From contig NZ_JASZYK010000004.1 of the NCBI RefSeq assembly GCF_030317035.1, positions 124,001 to 188,000 of the forward strand: DNA of 64,000 nt, read 5' to 3'. A program made the position numbers and the translations under genes. The DNA is from Variovorax sp. J22G73. Its GTDB lineage: Bacteria; Pseudomonadota; Gammaproteobacteria; Burkholderiales; Burkholderiaceae_C. This document shows, one piece after another, positions 46,236 to 53,974 of this stretch. Under the pieces are notes generated by a model that saw only the letters and a program-made list of their open reading frames with translations, had not been told where the DNA came from and searched no databases. The first letter of the stretch is position 1. Each line of letters starts with the position of its first letter.

Positions 46236-46307
46236 TGCATGAAAGGTAACGGGCCGGGGCCGCAAAGCCCAAGACGGAATGGCTGTGCCGGGATAAGGGC
46301 GGCTTAT
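46236..46307 (-). promoter_or_regulatory. NAC-type promoter for the acc-pxp operon
   Basis: Read toward accB, the elements are: ATA-N9-TAT at 46293-46307 (ATAAGCCGCCCTTAT, a perfect inverted repeat), -35 TTGGGC (46267-46272), an 18-bp spacer, and -10 TACCTT (46243-46248). The predicted +1 is near 46236, 47 nt before accB. The NAC site centres at -64. The 15-bp site is the exact reverse complement of that at 41352-41366; since each is an inverted repeat, both read almost the same in either direction. Confidence 0.82.
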
Positions 46308-46323
46308 GACAGCGACGACACAG

Positions 46324-47262
46324 CTATGACAGCGCCGACAGTTCCGGTTCGGGCGTCGAGGCCACGGTGCCCGCCAGGTCGACCACCAGTTCGAGCAGGA
46401 TGTCCTTCACCGCCTGCGCGGGCTCCGACAGCGGCAGGTGGTCGGACTGGCACAGCGCCAGCGGCGCCTCGATGACGGGGTCGACGATGGGAAACTGCCA
46501 GGCCCCGCAGCTCGCGACCACCTCGCGCGCCATCGACGCCGGCAGGATGGTGGCGCCCAGCCCGTCGGCAATGGCCGCGGTGAGCGTGAAGGCCGACTCG
46601 ATCTCCGCCACCACGCGCGGCACCATGCCGGCGCGCACGAAAGCCGCGTCCACCAGCTTGCGCACCACGTTGTACGGGCGCGGCAGAAAGAGCTCGATGT
46701 CGCGCAGGTCGGCCAGCTTCACCGGCTGCGAAGGCGCCGGCATGGCGGCCGGGCCGACCAGGAACAGCGGCTCCTTCAGCAGCGGCACGAAGGTGAGGCC
46801 GTGGATGGCCTTGTCCCCGTACAGCACGGCCAGGTCCATGCGGCCGTTCATGATGAGTTCGCTGAGCGTGGTGCCGTAGTTCTCGTTCAGGTACAGCAGG
46901 ATGCCCGGGTGCCGCGCGCGCACGGTGCGCAGCAGCGGCAACGACAGTGCCGAGGCGGCCGTGCCGGGCGCGAGCCCCACCGACACCTGGCCCGAGAGCC
47001 CCTCGCCCGCGGCCTCCATGTCGACACGCGCCTGCTCGCACTGGCGCAGGATGATCTGCGCATGGCGGTACAGCACCTTGCCGGCTTCGGTGGGCGTCAC
47101 GCCGCGCTTGGTGCGCACGAGCAGCTGCTGGCGCACCTCGCCTTCCAGCGTGGCCAGTTGCTGGCTCAGCGCGGGCTGGGCGATGAAAAGGACTTCGGCC
47201 GCCTGCGTGAGGCTGCCGATGTCCACGATCTTCACGAAATATTTGAGGCGTCGCAGGTTCAC
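46324..47262 (-). CDS. nac: Nitrogen assimilation control protein NAC (LysR family)
   Basis: A 312-residue LysR regulator closely matching enterobacterial NAC. NLRRLKYFVKIVDIGSLTQA, then AEVLFIAQPALSQQLATLEG, RTKRGVTPTEAGKVLYRHAQ and VSVGLAPGTAASALSLPLLR follow the Klebsiella protein almost residue for residue. NAC couples RpoN/NtrC-controlled nitrogen limitation to sigma-70 promoters and needs no coinducer. Start GTG 47262 (VNLRRLKYF) matches the family start. It lies between two promoters carrying NAC sites (46236-46307 and 47334-47405). I found no obvious sigma-54 promoter in its 170-bp upstream gap, so its own control may differ. Confidence 0.92.
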   Translation of the reverse strand: MNLRRLKYFVKIVDIGSLTQAAEVLFIAQPALSQQLATLEGEVRQQLLVRTKRGVTPTEAGKVLYRHAQIILRQCEQARVDMEAAGEGLSGQVSVGLAPGTAASALSLPLLRTVRARHPGILLYLNENYGTTLSELIMNGRMDLAVLYGDKAIHGLTFVPLLKEPLFLVGPAAMPAPSQPVKLADLRDIELFLPRPYNVVRKLVDAAFVRAGMVPRVVAEIESAFTLTAAIADGLGATILPASMAREVVASCGAWQFPIVDPVIEAPLALCQSDHLPLSEPAQAVKDILLELVVDLAGTVASTPEPELSALS

Positions 47263-47333
47263 GCCTTGTCCCCAAGCAAAACCCAAGCCTAGCACCGCAC
47301 CTTCGCGGCGGGTATCGGGGCGCACCATGAGTC

Positions 47334-47405
47334 ATAAGCTGCGCCTATACGACCAGTGCAATCTCGTCTTGGCCTCGGGTGATCGATGTGCGTACCGTTC
47401 GGCTC
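47334..47405 (+). promoter_or_regulatory. NAC-type promoter for the aminotransferase-RraA operon
   Basis: ATA-N9-TAT at 47334-47348 (ATAAGCTGCGCCTAT), -35 TTGGCC (47369-47374), an 18-bp spacer, and -10 TACCGT (47393-47398). Predicted +1 is at about 47405, 27 nt before the GTG start with AGGAAG between them. The NAC site centres at -64 and also lies 72 bp upstream of nac, so it could serve autoregulation. Confidence 0.8.
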
Positions 47406-47431
47406 ATGCCATCCCCAACCCAGGAAGCCGC

Positions 47432-48640
47432 GTGACCACCTCCCGCATTGCCGCCCGCGTGCGGCGCATCAAGCCCTCGCCCAGCACCTCGGCCGCCGAC
47501 CGCGCCAACGAACTGCGCAGGCAGGGCAAGTCGATCGTGAACCTCGTGGTCGGCGAGCCCGACTTCGACACCCCGCCCCACATCCGCCAGGCCGCGGCCG
47601 CCGCCATCGAGCGCGGCGCCACGCGCTACACGCTGATGGCCGGCACGGTGGAACTGCGCGAGGCCATCGTGGCGAAGCTGGAGCGCGAGAACGGCCTGCG
47701 CTACGCGATGAACGAGATCATCGCCACCAGCGGCGCGAAGAGCGCGATCTACAACGCCTTCGCGATCACGCTGGAGCCGGGCGACGAGGTGATCGTTCCG
47801 GCGCCGTACTGGGTGTCGTATCCCGACATGGTGCTGGCCTGCGAGGGCACGCCCGTGACCGTGGCCTGCCCCGAGGCCAACGGCTTCAAGCTGACGCCCG
47901 CGCAACTCGAGGCCGCCATCACCCCGCGCACGCGCTGGCTGCTGGTGAACTCGCCGAGCAACCCGACCGGCGCGAGCTACACCGCCGCCGAGTACCGCGC
48001 GCTGGCCGAGGTGCTGGCGCGCCACCCGCACGTCATGGTGATGACCGACGACATCTACGAGCACATCCGCTTCGACGGCGAGGCCACGCCGCACATCCTG
48101 GCGGTGGCGCCCGCGCTGCGCGAGCGCACGCTGGTGGTGAACGGCGTGTCCAAGACCTACGCGATGACGGGCTGGCGCATCGGCTACGCGGCCGGTCCGG
48201 CGGACCTGGTCAAGGCGCTGGACACGCTGCTGTCTCAGTCCACCGGCAACTGCTGCTCGGTGAGCCAGGCCGCGGCGGCCGCGGCGCTGAACGGCGACCA
48301 GGGCTTCGTGGCCGAGAGCGTGGCGGTCTACAAGCAGCGGCGCGACCGCACGCTGGCGCTCGTCAACGAGGTGCCCGGACTGAGCTGCGCCACGCCGCCG
48401 GGGGCCTTCTACCTGTACATCAACTGCGGCGGCCTCATCGGCAAGACCACGCCCGGGGGCAAGCGCCTGGAGACCGACGGCGACGTGGTGATGTACCTGC
48501 TGGAAAGCGAAGGCGTGGCCGTGGTCGCGGGCACCGCCTACGGGCTGTCGCCCTACTTCCGGCTGTCGATCGCCACGTCGATCGAGACGCTGGAAGAAGG
48601 CTGCAAGCGCATCGCGCGCGCCGTGGCCGCGCTGCGCTGA
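47432..48640 (+). CDS. Pyridoxal-phosphate aminotransferase, class I (AspB-like)
   Basis: A 402-residue aminotransferase. Motifs in order: VVGEPDFDTPPHI; YTLMAGTVELREAI; APYWVSYPDMV; VNSPSNPTGASYTAAEY; MTDDIYEHIRFDG; and K241, the PLP-binding lysine, in VNGVSKTYAMTGWRIGY. Aspartate aminotransferase Ib is the closest subgroup. Start GTG 47432 has AGGAAG 5-10 bp before it and fits the predicted +1 at 47405; longer frames would begin upstream of the promoter. Under NAC control it would recover amino groups or use amino acids as nitrogen source. Confidence 0.93.
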   Translation: MTTSRIAARVRRIKPSPSTSAADRANELRRQGKSIVNLVVGEPDFDTPPHIRQAAAAAIERGATRYTLMAGTVELREAIVAKLERENGLRYAMNEIIATSGAKSAIYNAFAITLEPGDEVIVPAPYWVSYPDMVLACEGTPVTVACPEANGFKLTPAQLEAAITPRTRWLLVNSPSNPTGASYTAAEYRALAEVLARHPHVMVMTDDIYEHIRFDGEATPHILAVAPALRERTLVVNGVSKTYAMTGWRIGYAAGPADLVKALDTLLSQSTGNCCSVSQAAAAAALNGDQGFVAESVAVYKQRRDRTLALVNEVPGLSCATPPGAFYLYINCGGLIGKTTPGGKRLETDGDVVMYLLESEGVAVVAGTAYGLSPYFRLSIATSIETLEEGCKRIARAVAALR

Positions 48641-48694
48641 GACGCGCACCCTTCGCCAGACCCCAGAGATTCACGAGAACACAAGGACAACGCC

Positions 48695-49366
48695 ATGCCC
48701 TACAAGGCCATCTTGAAGAACCCTTCGGCCCCGCAAGCGGCGCCCGAACTCATCGCGGCGCTGCACGACATTCCGGTGGCCGCGCTCAGCGACAACATGC
48801 ACCGCAACATCGGCAGCGTGGGCCTGCAGCCCTACCACCGGCCCGGCACCCGGACGATGGCGGGCACGGCCGTGACGGTGAAGACGCGCGGCGGCGACAA
48901 CTTCACGATGATGCGGGCCTTCGAGTTCTGTCGGCCGGGCGACGTGCTGGTGATCGACGCGGGCGGCGACGTGACCAACGCGGTCATCGGCGGCATCCTG
49001 TCGTTCTATGCCGCCACCATCGGCACCGTGGGCGTGGTGCTCGACGGCGCCATCCGCGACGTGGCGGAGATCCGCGAGCGCGACTACCCGGTGTACGCGC
49101 GTGGCGTGAACCACCGTGGCCCGTACAAGGACGGCCCCGGCGAGATCAACGTGCCGGTGTCGGTCGGCGGCATGGTGGTGAACCCGGGCGACATCGTGGT
49201 GGGCGACCAGGACGGTCTGATGGCTTTCGCGGCCGGCGACGCCGGCTGGCTGATAGAGAAGGCGCGCGCGCACCTGGAGACCGAAGCACGCACGATCCAG
49301 GCGATGAAGGAAGGCCGCTGGGACCGTTCGTTCCTGGATGCGCTGGAGGCGCGCTGCGCGAACTGA
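48695..49366 (+). CDS. RraA-like / 4-hydroxy-4-methyl-2-oxoglutarate aldolase family protein
   Basis: A 223-residue protein of the RraA/HMG-aldolase fold. VAALSDNMHRNIGS, TAVTVKTRGGDNFTMMRAFE, GDVLVIDAGGDVTNAVIGGI and VVLDGAIRDVAEIRERDYPV are the metal- and pyruvate-binding segments (G-x-x-D and DG-x-x-RD). Members cleave C4-substituted 2-oxoglutarates or act as oxaloacetate decarboxylases. It follows the aminotransferase by 54 bp on the same strand. A transaminase producing an oxo-acid followed by an aldolase or decarboxylase makes sense, but the substrate is unknown. Confidence 0.88.
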   Translation: MPYKAILKNPSAPQAAPELIAALHDIPVAALSDNMHRNIGSVGLQPYHRPGTRTMAGTAVTVKTRGGDNFTMMRAFEFCRPGDVLVIDAGGDVTNAVIGGILSFYAATIGTVGVVLDGAIRDVAEIRERDYPVYARGVNHRGPYKDGPGEINVPVSVGGMVVNPGDIVVGDQDGLMAFAAGDAGWLIEKARAHLETEARTIQAMKEGRWDRSFLDALEARCAN

Positions 49367-49388
49367 CGCACCGAAGCCCGCGAGGACG

Positions 49389-50381
49389 TCAGCCTTTCGC
49401 GGGACCCGCGCCGCCGTCGTCGAGCAGCGCCCACAGCGCCTCGGCCACGGGCGCCATCTGCGCCTGCTGGCGGTACAGGCGGATGTCGATGGGCACGCGC
49501 CAGCCGCCCTCTGCGCCCTTTGCCTCTGCGCCCTTTCCCACTACGCCCTTTCCATCCTTGCCGGCATCCACCAGCGCACCGCTGCGCAGGTCGTCCGCCA
49601 CCAGGCTCATCGGCAGCCACGCCAGCCCGCGGCCTTCGAGCGCCATGGTGCGCAGCAGCGCCGCATGGTGGGCGGTGAAGACCACCGGCAGCGAGGCGGC
49701 GAAGTGCTTGCCGAACTGGCCGTCCTGCATCGCCCGCATGATCCGGCCCAGGCCCGAGGCCTCGCTGTAGGCCAGCACGGCGGGCGGCTTCTGCGTGCCC
49801 AGCGCATGCAGCGGCCCACCGCTGGCGTCGGCCGAAGACACCGGCACCAGCACGTCTTCGCTCAGGCGCCGCACCGGGTATTGCGCCTCGTCGAGCCGCC
49901 CGGGCGCGCCCGCGTGGCCGTGGCACAGCACGAACTGCACGCGGCGCTGCAGCATGAGGTCTTCGCAGGCGTACGAGCTGTCTGAAATGGTCTGGATCGG
50001 GCCCATGCTCAGGCGCGCTTCCACGCCCGCGAGCCAGCGCGGAAAGAAGGTCAGGGACAGCACGTGCGTGGCCGCGAAGCTCAGGCTGGCCGCGTCCAGG
50101 TCGTGCGCGGCGCGGGCCTGGGTGCGGGCGTGCTGCAGGCCCGCGAGCACGTCTTCCAGCAGCGGCCTAAAGCGCTGGCCCGCGGCGGTGAGCGTGGTCG
50201 GGTGCGCGCTGCGGTCGAACAGGTCGACGCCCACCCACTCTTCCAGCGAACGGATGTGGCGGCTGAACGCGGGCTGCGCAATGGCGCGGGCCTTGGCGGC
50301 GCGCGAGAAGTTGCCGGCCTCGGCCAGCGCGAGAAAGTCTTCCAGCCAGTCGAGGTCGAGGGGTCGGTTGCCGGGGCCCAT
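49389..50381 (-). CDS. LysR-family regulator of the D-tartrate module
   Basis: A 330-residue LysR protein. Helix-turn-helix: DWLEDFLALAEAGNFSRAAK then AIAQPAFSRHIRSLEEWVGV. The effector domain covers about residues 95-315. Near the C-terminus a 15-bp DNA repeat codes GKDGKGVVGKGAEAKGAEGG, a Gly/Lys insertion not normal for the family. Diverges from the D-tartrate dehydratase; a GAAT-N11-ATTC box lies between them (50400-50418). It probably responds to tartrate (inference). Confidence 0.92.
   Translation of the reverse strand: MGPGNRPLDLDWLEDFLALAEAGNFSRAAKARAIAQPAFSRHIRSLEEWVGVDLFDRSAHPTTLTAAGQRFRPLLEDVLAGLQHARTQARAAHDLDAASLSFAATHVLSLTFFPRWLAGVEARLSMGPIQTISDSSYACEDLMLQRRVQFVLCHGHAGAPGRLDEAQYPVRRLSEDVLVPVSSADASGGPLHALGTQKPPAVLAYSEASGLGRIMRAMQDGQFGKHFAASLPVVFTAHHAALLRTMALEGRGLAWLPMSLVADDLRSGALVDAGKDGKGVVGKGAEAKGAEGGWRVPIDIRLYRQQAQMAPVAEALWALLDDGGAGPAKG
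49510..49554 (-). repeat. 15-bp degenerate tandem repeat in LysR gene
   Basis: Three units on the plus strand: TCTGCGCCCTTTGCC, TCTGCGCCCTTTCCC and ACTACGCCCTTTCCA. On the minus strand they code the Gly/Lys/Ala/Glu-rich loop in the effector domain of the LysR regulator. In frame (multiple of three). Confidence 0.85.
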
Positions 50382-50399
50382 GCGCAGCGCCTTTGCTTT

Positions 50400-50418
50400 G
50401 AATAGTTGTATGCGATTC
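50400..50418. promoter_or_regulatory. LysR box between regulator and tarD
   Basis: GAAT-N11-ATTC, a perfect dyad with the T-N11-A core of LysR recognition sites. It lies 19 bp from the LysR start and 93 bp upstream of tarD, the usual place for an activator that also represses itself. Confidence 0.65.
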
Positions 50419-50510
50419 GAGTATTGGACCGCGGCGGCCCCGCCGTCCGAAGATGCGGCACGCCTCGGAATTATGGCGAGCGCCCCTGCCACCCACCCAT
50501 CGCAAAGACC

Positions 50511-51677
50511 ATGAAGATCGTCAACATCCTCGAATCGACCCGCCCCATCAAGTCGGACATCCGCAACGCCTACATCGACTTCTCGAAGATGACGCTGAGC
50601 CTGGTGGCCGTGGTCACCGACGTGGTGCGCGACGGCAAGCCCGTGATCGGCTACGGCTTCAACTCCAACGGGCGCTACGGCCAGGGCGGGCTGATTCGCG
50701 AGCGCTTCCTGCCGCGCCTGCTCGAGGCCGAGCCCGCGTCGCTGCTCGACGAGACCGGCGACAACCTCGACCCGCACAAGATCTGGGCCCGCATGATGAT
50801 CAACGAGAAGCCCGGCGGCCACGGCGAGCGCTCGGTGGCCGTGGGCACCATCGACATGGCCGTGTGGGACGCCACGGCCAAGATCGCGGGCAAGCCCCTG
50901 TACCAGCTGCTGGCCGAGCGCTACGGCAACGGCACGCCGAACCCGCGCGTGTTCGTGTACGCGGCCGGTGGCTACTACTACCCCGGCAAGGGCGTGGAAG
51001 GCCTGCAGCGCGAGATGACCAGCTACCTGGAGCGCGGCTATTCGGTGGTGAAGATGAAGATCGGCGGCGCCACGCTGGCCGAAGACTGCGCGCGCATCGA
51101 GTCGGTGCTGAAGATCCTCGGCCCCGGCCAGCAGCTGGCGGTGGACGCCAACGGCCGCTTCGACCTGCAGACGGCCGTCGACTACGGCCGCGCGCTGTCG
51201 CAGTACCCGCTGTTCTGGTACGAAGAGGCCGGCGACCCGCTCGACTACGCGTTGCAGGCCAAGCTCGGCGAGGTGTATGCCGGCCCGATGGCCACGGGCG
51301 AGAACCTGTTCTCGATGCAGGACGCGCGCAACCTCATTCGCCACGGCGGCATGCGGCCCGACCGCGACTGGCTGCAGTTCGACTGCGCGCTGAGCTACGG
51401 CCTGGTGGAGTACCTGCGCACGCTGGAGATGTTGAAGGAACACGGCTGGTCGCCCTCGCGCTGCATTCCGCACGGCGGCCACCAGATGTCGCTGGCCATC
51501 GCGGCCGGCCTCGGGCTCGGCGGCAACGAGAGCTACCCCGACCTGTTCCAGCCCTACGGCGGCTTCCCCGACGGCGTGAAGGTGGACAACGGCTACGTCA
51601 CGCTGCCGCCGCTGCCGGGCATCGGCTTCGAGGGCAAGGCCGACCTCATCGCCGAGATGCGGGCGCTGGCCGCCTGA
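50511..51677 (+). CDS. tarD: D(-)-tartrate dehydratase
   Basis: A 388-residue enolase-superfamily enzyme that dehydrates D-tartrate to oxaloacetate. It closely follows the characterised Bradyrhizobium TarD: IRNAYIDFSKMTLSLVAVVT, VGYGFNSNGRYGQGGLIRER-like, NEKPGGHGERSVAVGTIDMA and FVYAAGGYYYPGKG. Catalytic K183 is in VVKMKIGG and H321 in RCIPHGGHQMSL, one residue offset from the reference numbering as I recall it. Metal ligands lie in VDANGRFDL, WYEEAGDP and ATGENLF. Divergent from a LysR gene; a Bug binding protein gene converges on it. Confidence 0.95.
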   Translation: MKIVNILESTRPIKSDIRNAYIDFSKMTLSLVAVVTDVVRDGKPVIGYGFNSNGRYGQGGLIRERFLPRLLEAEPASLLDETGDNLDPHKIWARMMINEKPGGHGERSVAVGTIDMAVWDATAKIAGKPLYQLLAERYGNGTPNPRVFVYAAGGYYYPGKGVEGLQREMTSYLERGYSVVKMKIGGATLAEDCARIESVLKILGPGQQLAVDANGRFDLQTAVDYGRALSQYPLFWYEEAGDPLDYALQAKLGEVYAGPMATGENLFSMQDARNLIRHGGMRPDRDWLQFDCALSYGLVEYLRTLEMLKEHGWSPSRCIPHGGHQMSLAIAAGLGLGGNESYPDLFQPYGGFPDGVKVDNGYVTLPPLPGIGFEGKADLIAEMRALAA

Positions 51678-51717
51678 AGTCGCCTGAAGTGGCGCGGCCC
51701 GTTCGCGTGGAGCAGCG

Positions 51718-52719
51718 TCAGGGCTGGAAGCCCGAGCGGCGCACCACCGGCTCCCACTGCTGGCGGTAGGCCTTGAGCATCTGCGCGGTCTCGGCCGCGG
51801 TGCTGACCACGGGCGTGATGTAGAGCGCGTCGGCCGCCTTCTGCAGGCTCGGGTCCTTCATCACGTCGTGGATGGCGCCGGCCAGCAGCTGCACCTTGGC
51901 AGGCGCCATGGTGCTGGGCGCGAAGAAGGTGTTCCAGCCGTCGGCGTCGATCTTCATGCCGGCTTCGCGGAAGGTCGGGATGTGGGGCGCGAAGCCCGCG
52001 CGCTTCTTGCCCGACACGGCCAGGATGCGCACCTTGCCAGCCACGTGCTGCGCGTAGAGCGAGTCGAGCGTGTCGATGGCAATCGGCAGGTTGCCGCCGA
52101 TGAGGTCGGCCGACAGCGGCGCCGAGCCGCCGTAGCCCTTGATCTGCGGCTGCACGCTCAGCGCGTCGCCCACCATCAGCCCGAAGAAGTGAGGCAGGCT
52201 GCCGGTGGCCGGCACGCCGAACACGGCCTCTTCCGGGTGCGCCCAGAGCCGCCCGACCAGGAACATCGCGCGGTCGAGCTGCAGCTTGTTGCCCACGGCC
52301 AGCGCGAAGTCGTAGCTGCTGACCTGCGAGACGGGCACGAAGTCTTTGTCGGGGTCGTAGCCCGCGTCCTTGAACACCAGCGGCGCGACCACCATCACGG
52401 CGGGGTTGCCGAGCATCAGCACGTTCTGCCCCGCGGGCGTGCGCTTCACTTCCTTGGCGGCGAGCCGGCCGCCTTCGCCGGGGCGGTTTTCCACCGACAC
52501 CTTCACGCCCAGCTTCGGCGTGAGCCGCTCGGCGATCAGCCGCGCGATGCGGTCGGTGCTGCCGCCGGGCGCGTAGCCGACGACCAGCGACACGGGGCCG
52601 TCCAGCGCGGGAGCTTGCGCGGTGGATTGCGCATGGGCCATGGTGTGCATCGCGGGGATGCAAGCGGCCAGGGCGGCGGCCCCTGCCATGAGCTGGCGCC
52701 TGGAAAAGAATGCGGGCAT
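51718..52719 (-). CDS. Bug-type (TctC-like) periplasmic binding protein
   Basis: A 333-residue solute receptor. The leader (FFSRRQLMAGAAALAACIPA) has an SRRQLM twin-arginine-like motif and is cleaved near AHAQ. The fingerprints are SLVVGYAPGGSTDRIARLIA, SVENRPGEGGRLAAKEV and AVFGVPATGSLPHFFGLM. It converges on tarD and diverges from a MarR gene. Tartrate or a related hydroxy-dicarboxylate is the likely ligand, by neighbourhood only. The longer frame starting upstream (MKVVRTRPG) lacks a better leader. Confidence 0.92.
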   Translation of the reverse strand: MPAFFSRRQLMAGAAALAACIPAMHTMAHAQSTAQAPALDGPVSLVVGYAPGGSTDRIARLIAERLTPKLGVKVSVENRPGEGGRLAAKEVKRTPAGQNVLMLGNPAVMVVAPLVFKDAGYDPDKDFVPVSQVSSYDFALAVGNKLQLDRAMFLVGRLWAHPEEAVFGVPATGSLPHFFGLMVGDALSVQPQIKGYGGSAPLSADLIGGNLPIAIDTLDSLYAQHVAGKVRILAVSGKKRAGFAPHIPTFREAGMKIDADGWNTFFAPSTMAPAKVQLLAGAIHDVMKDPSLQKAADALYITPVVSTAAETAQMLKAYRQQWEPVVRRSGFQP

Positions 52720-52826
52720 GGGGAGTCTCCTGCGAAGGGTGGCTTGTGGTCCGGGACGGGTGCGCACGACCTTCACGGCGAGAATCGAACGCCACGACCT
52801 GTTGCTGTTCGTGCAAATTTGTTACG

Positions 52827-52846
52827 GTTTATACGTACGCGCAAAC
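52827..52846. promoter_or_regulatory. Palindrome between Bug and MarR genes
   Basis: GTTT-N3-CGTACG-N3-AAAC, an interrupted palindrome around a perfect CGTACG centre, in an AT-rich stretch between the divergent Bug (52719) and MarR (52919) genes. Candidate MarR operator; one match only, so tentative. Confidence 0.45.
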
Positions 52847-52918
52847 AGTTGATCTAATCCATCACCTGCCCGCCGAGGCGAGCGGACCACACTCCCGCCT
52901 TCCTCTTAATCCATCCGT

Positions 52919-53461
52919 ATGCAAGCCTTTCCCGACGCAGCCGCGCTGCGCGCGCCGCGCTCCCTGGACGACCTGCTGCTGTACCGGCTGTCGCGCGCCA
53001 TGCGCGCGGGCAGCGGCATGGCGACGCGACTGGTCGAGGGTGGTTTCGGCATCACGCGCCGCGAGTGGGGAATGATCGCCACGCTCGCGCAGGAAGGCGA
53101 GATGACGTCCTCCATGCTGGCCATTCACCTGCACCTGGACCGCGTGCGCACGTCGCGCGGGCTGCGCAGCCTGGTCGAGAAAAAGCTGGTGGAACGCCGC
53201 CAGGATTCGGAAGACCGGCGCGAAGTGCATGTGCGGCTGAGCGCGTCGGGCCAGCAGCTGTTCGGCCAGCTGTTCCCGCGCATCGCGGGCTTGAACACCG
53301 GCCTGCTCGAGGGCATTGCGCCTGCGCACCTCGACATCTTTCTGCAATGCCTGCAGCACCTGGAGCAGCGCGGCGGCGAACTGGTGGCGCAGGGCGCCAT
53401 CGCGGAAAAGGCCGACCGGCGCTCGGGCGGCACCCGGCACCGGTGGCCGGAGCGCAGCTGA
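52919..53461 (+). CDS. MarR-family transcriptional regulator
   Basis: A 180-residue winged-helix protein. DDLLLYRLSRAMRAGSGMAT starts the dimer helix; the recognition region is TSSMLAIHLHLDRVRTSRGL then RSLVEKKLVERRQDSEDRRE with the DxRR wing. An extra C-terminal Arg-rich tail (EKADRRSGGTRHRWPERS). Diverges from the Bug-type gene, which it probably controls. Confidence 0.92.
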   Translation: MQAFPDAAALRAPRSLDDLLLYRLSRAMRAGSGMATRLVEGGFGITRREWGMIATLAQEGEMTSSMLAIHLHLDRVRTSRGLRSLVEKKLVERRQDSEDRREVHVRLSASGQQLFGQLFPRIAGLNTGLLEGIAPAHLDIFLQCLQHLEQRGGELVAQGAIAEKADRRSGGTRHRWPERS

Positions 53462-53491
53462 AGCCGAGGCCGGCCGGTTCGTCTTTCCTTG

Positions 53492-53866
53492 TCAGGCTTC
53501 GACGTTGAGCGTGCCGCCGATGGGCACGCCGCCGGCGTTGGTGCGGAACGCGCTGCTGTGGTTGTTGTTGCTGCTCGCGCCCGCTTCGTTCTTCATGGCG
53601 TCGATCTGCTGCTCCGCGCTTTTCTGCATGGCCGCCGCCTGGATCGCCTTCAACTGCGCCTGCAGCATGGCGAGCTGGGTGTTGAGCGACTGCAGTTGCT
53701 GCTGCACGGCCTTGCGTGCATCGCCTTCGGGCGTTTCGATCAGGGTCTTCTGCGTGGCGGTGATCTGCTTTTGCGTGGCGACGATCTGGCGCTGGATCTT
53801 CGCGACTTCGGCGGCGGTGCCGCTGCCGGAAGCGGATGTGCTCGAAGCACCGATGGCGGTCAGCAT
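53492..53866 (-). CDS. FlxA-like family protein
   Basis: A 124-residue protein dominated by a coiled coil (VAKIQRQIVATQKQITATQK ... LQSLNTQLAMLQAQLKAIQA) with Ser/Gly-rich ends. Layout and heptad pattern match FlxA-like small proteins, first seen as flagellar-regulon genes in E. coli; function unknown. No signal peptide. Stands between the MarR gene and the regulator at 53975, convergent with the former. Confidence 0.8.
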   Translation of the reverse strand: MLTAIGASSTSASGSGTAAEVAKIQRQIVATQKQITATQKTLIETPEGDARKAVQQQLQSLNTQLAMLQAQLKAIQAAAMQKSAEQQIDAMKNEAGASSNNNHSSAFRTNAGGVPIGGTLNVEA

Positions 53867-53974
53867 GTGAGTCCTCTGTCGTTGTGTAGATAGAGAACTA
53901 TCGGCAGCGGCGCGGAAAAATGAAGGGCTGCGCTTGTCTTCAACAGCCTTGCAGCCCGACAGCGCCGCGGGCTC

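Noticed and set aside
45746-46240. Longer accB start at ATG 46240
   Set aside because: The predicted NAC-dependent transcription start at about 46236 lies downstream of that ATG, and the extra residues are not AccB-like.
49377-49403. CCCGCGA/TCGCGGG hairpin between RraA-like and LysR genes
   Set aside because: Stem is real but there is no T-run on either strand, and it overlaps the LysR 3' coding end, so I do not call it a terminator.
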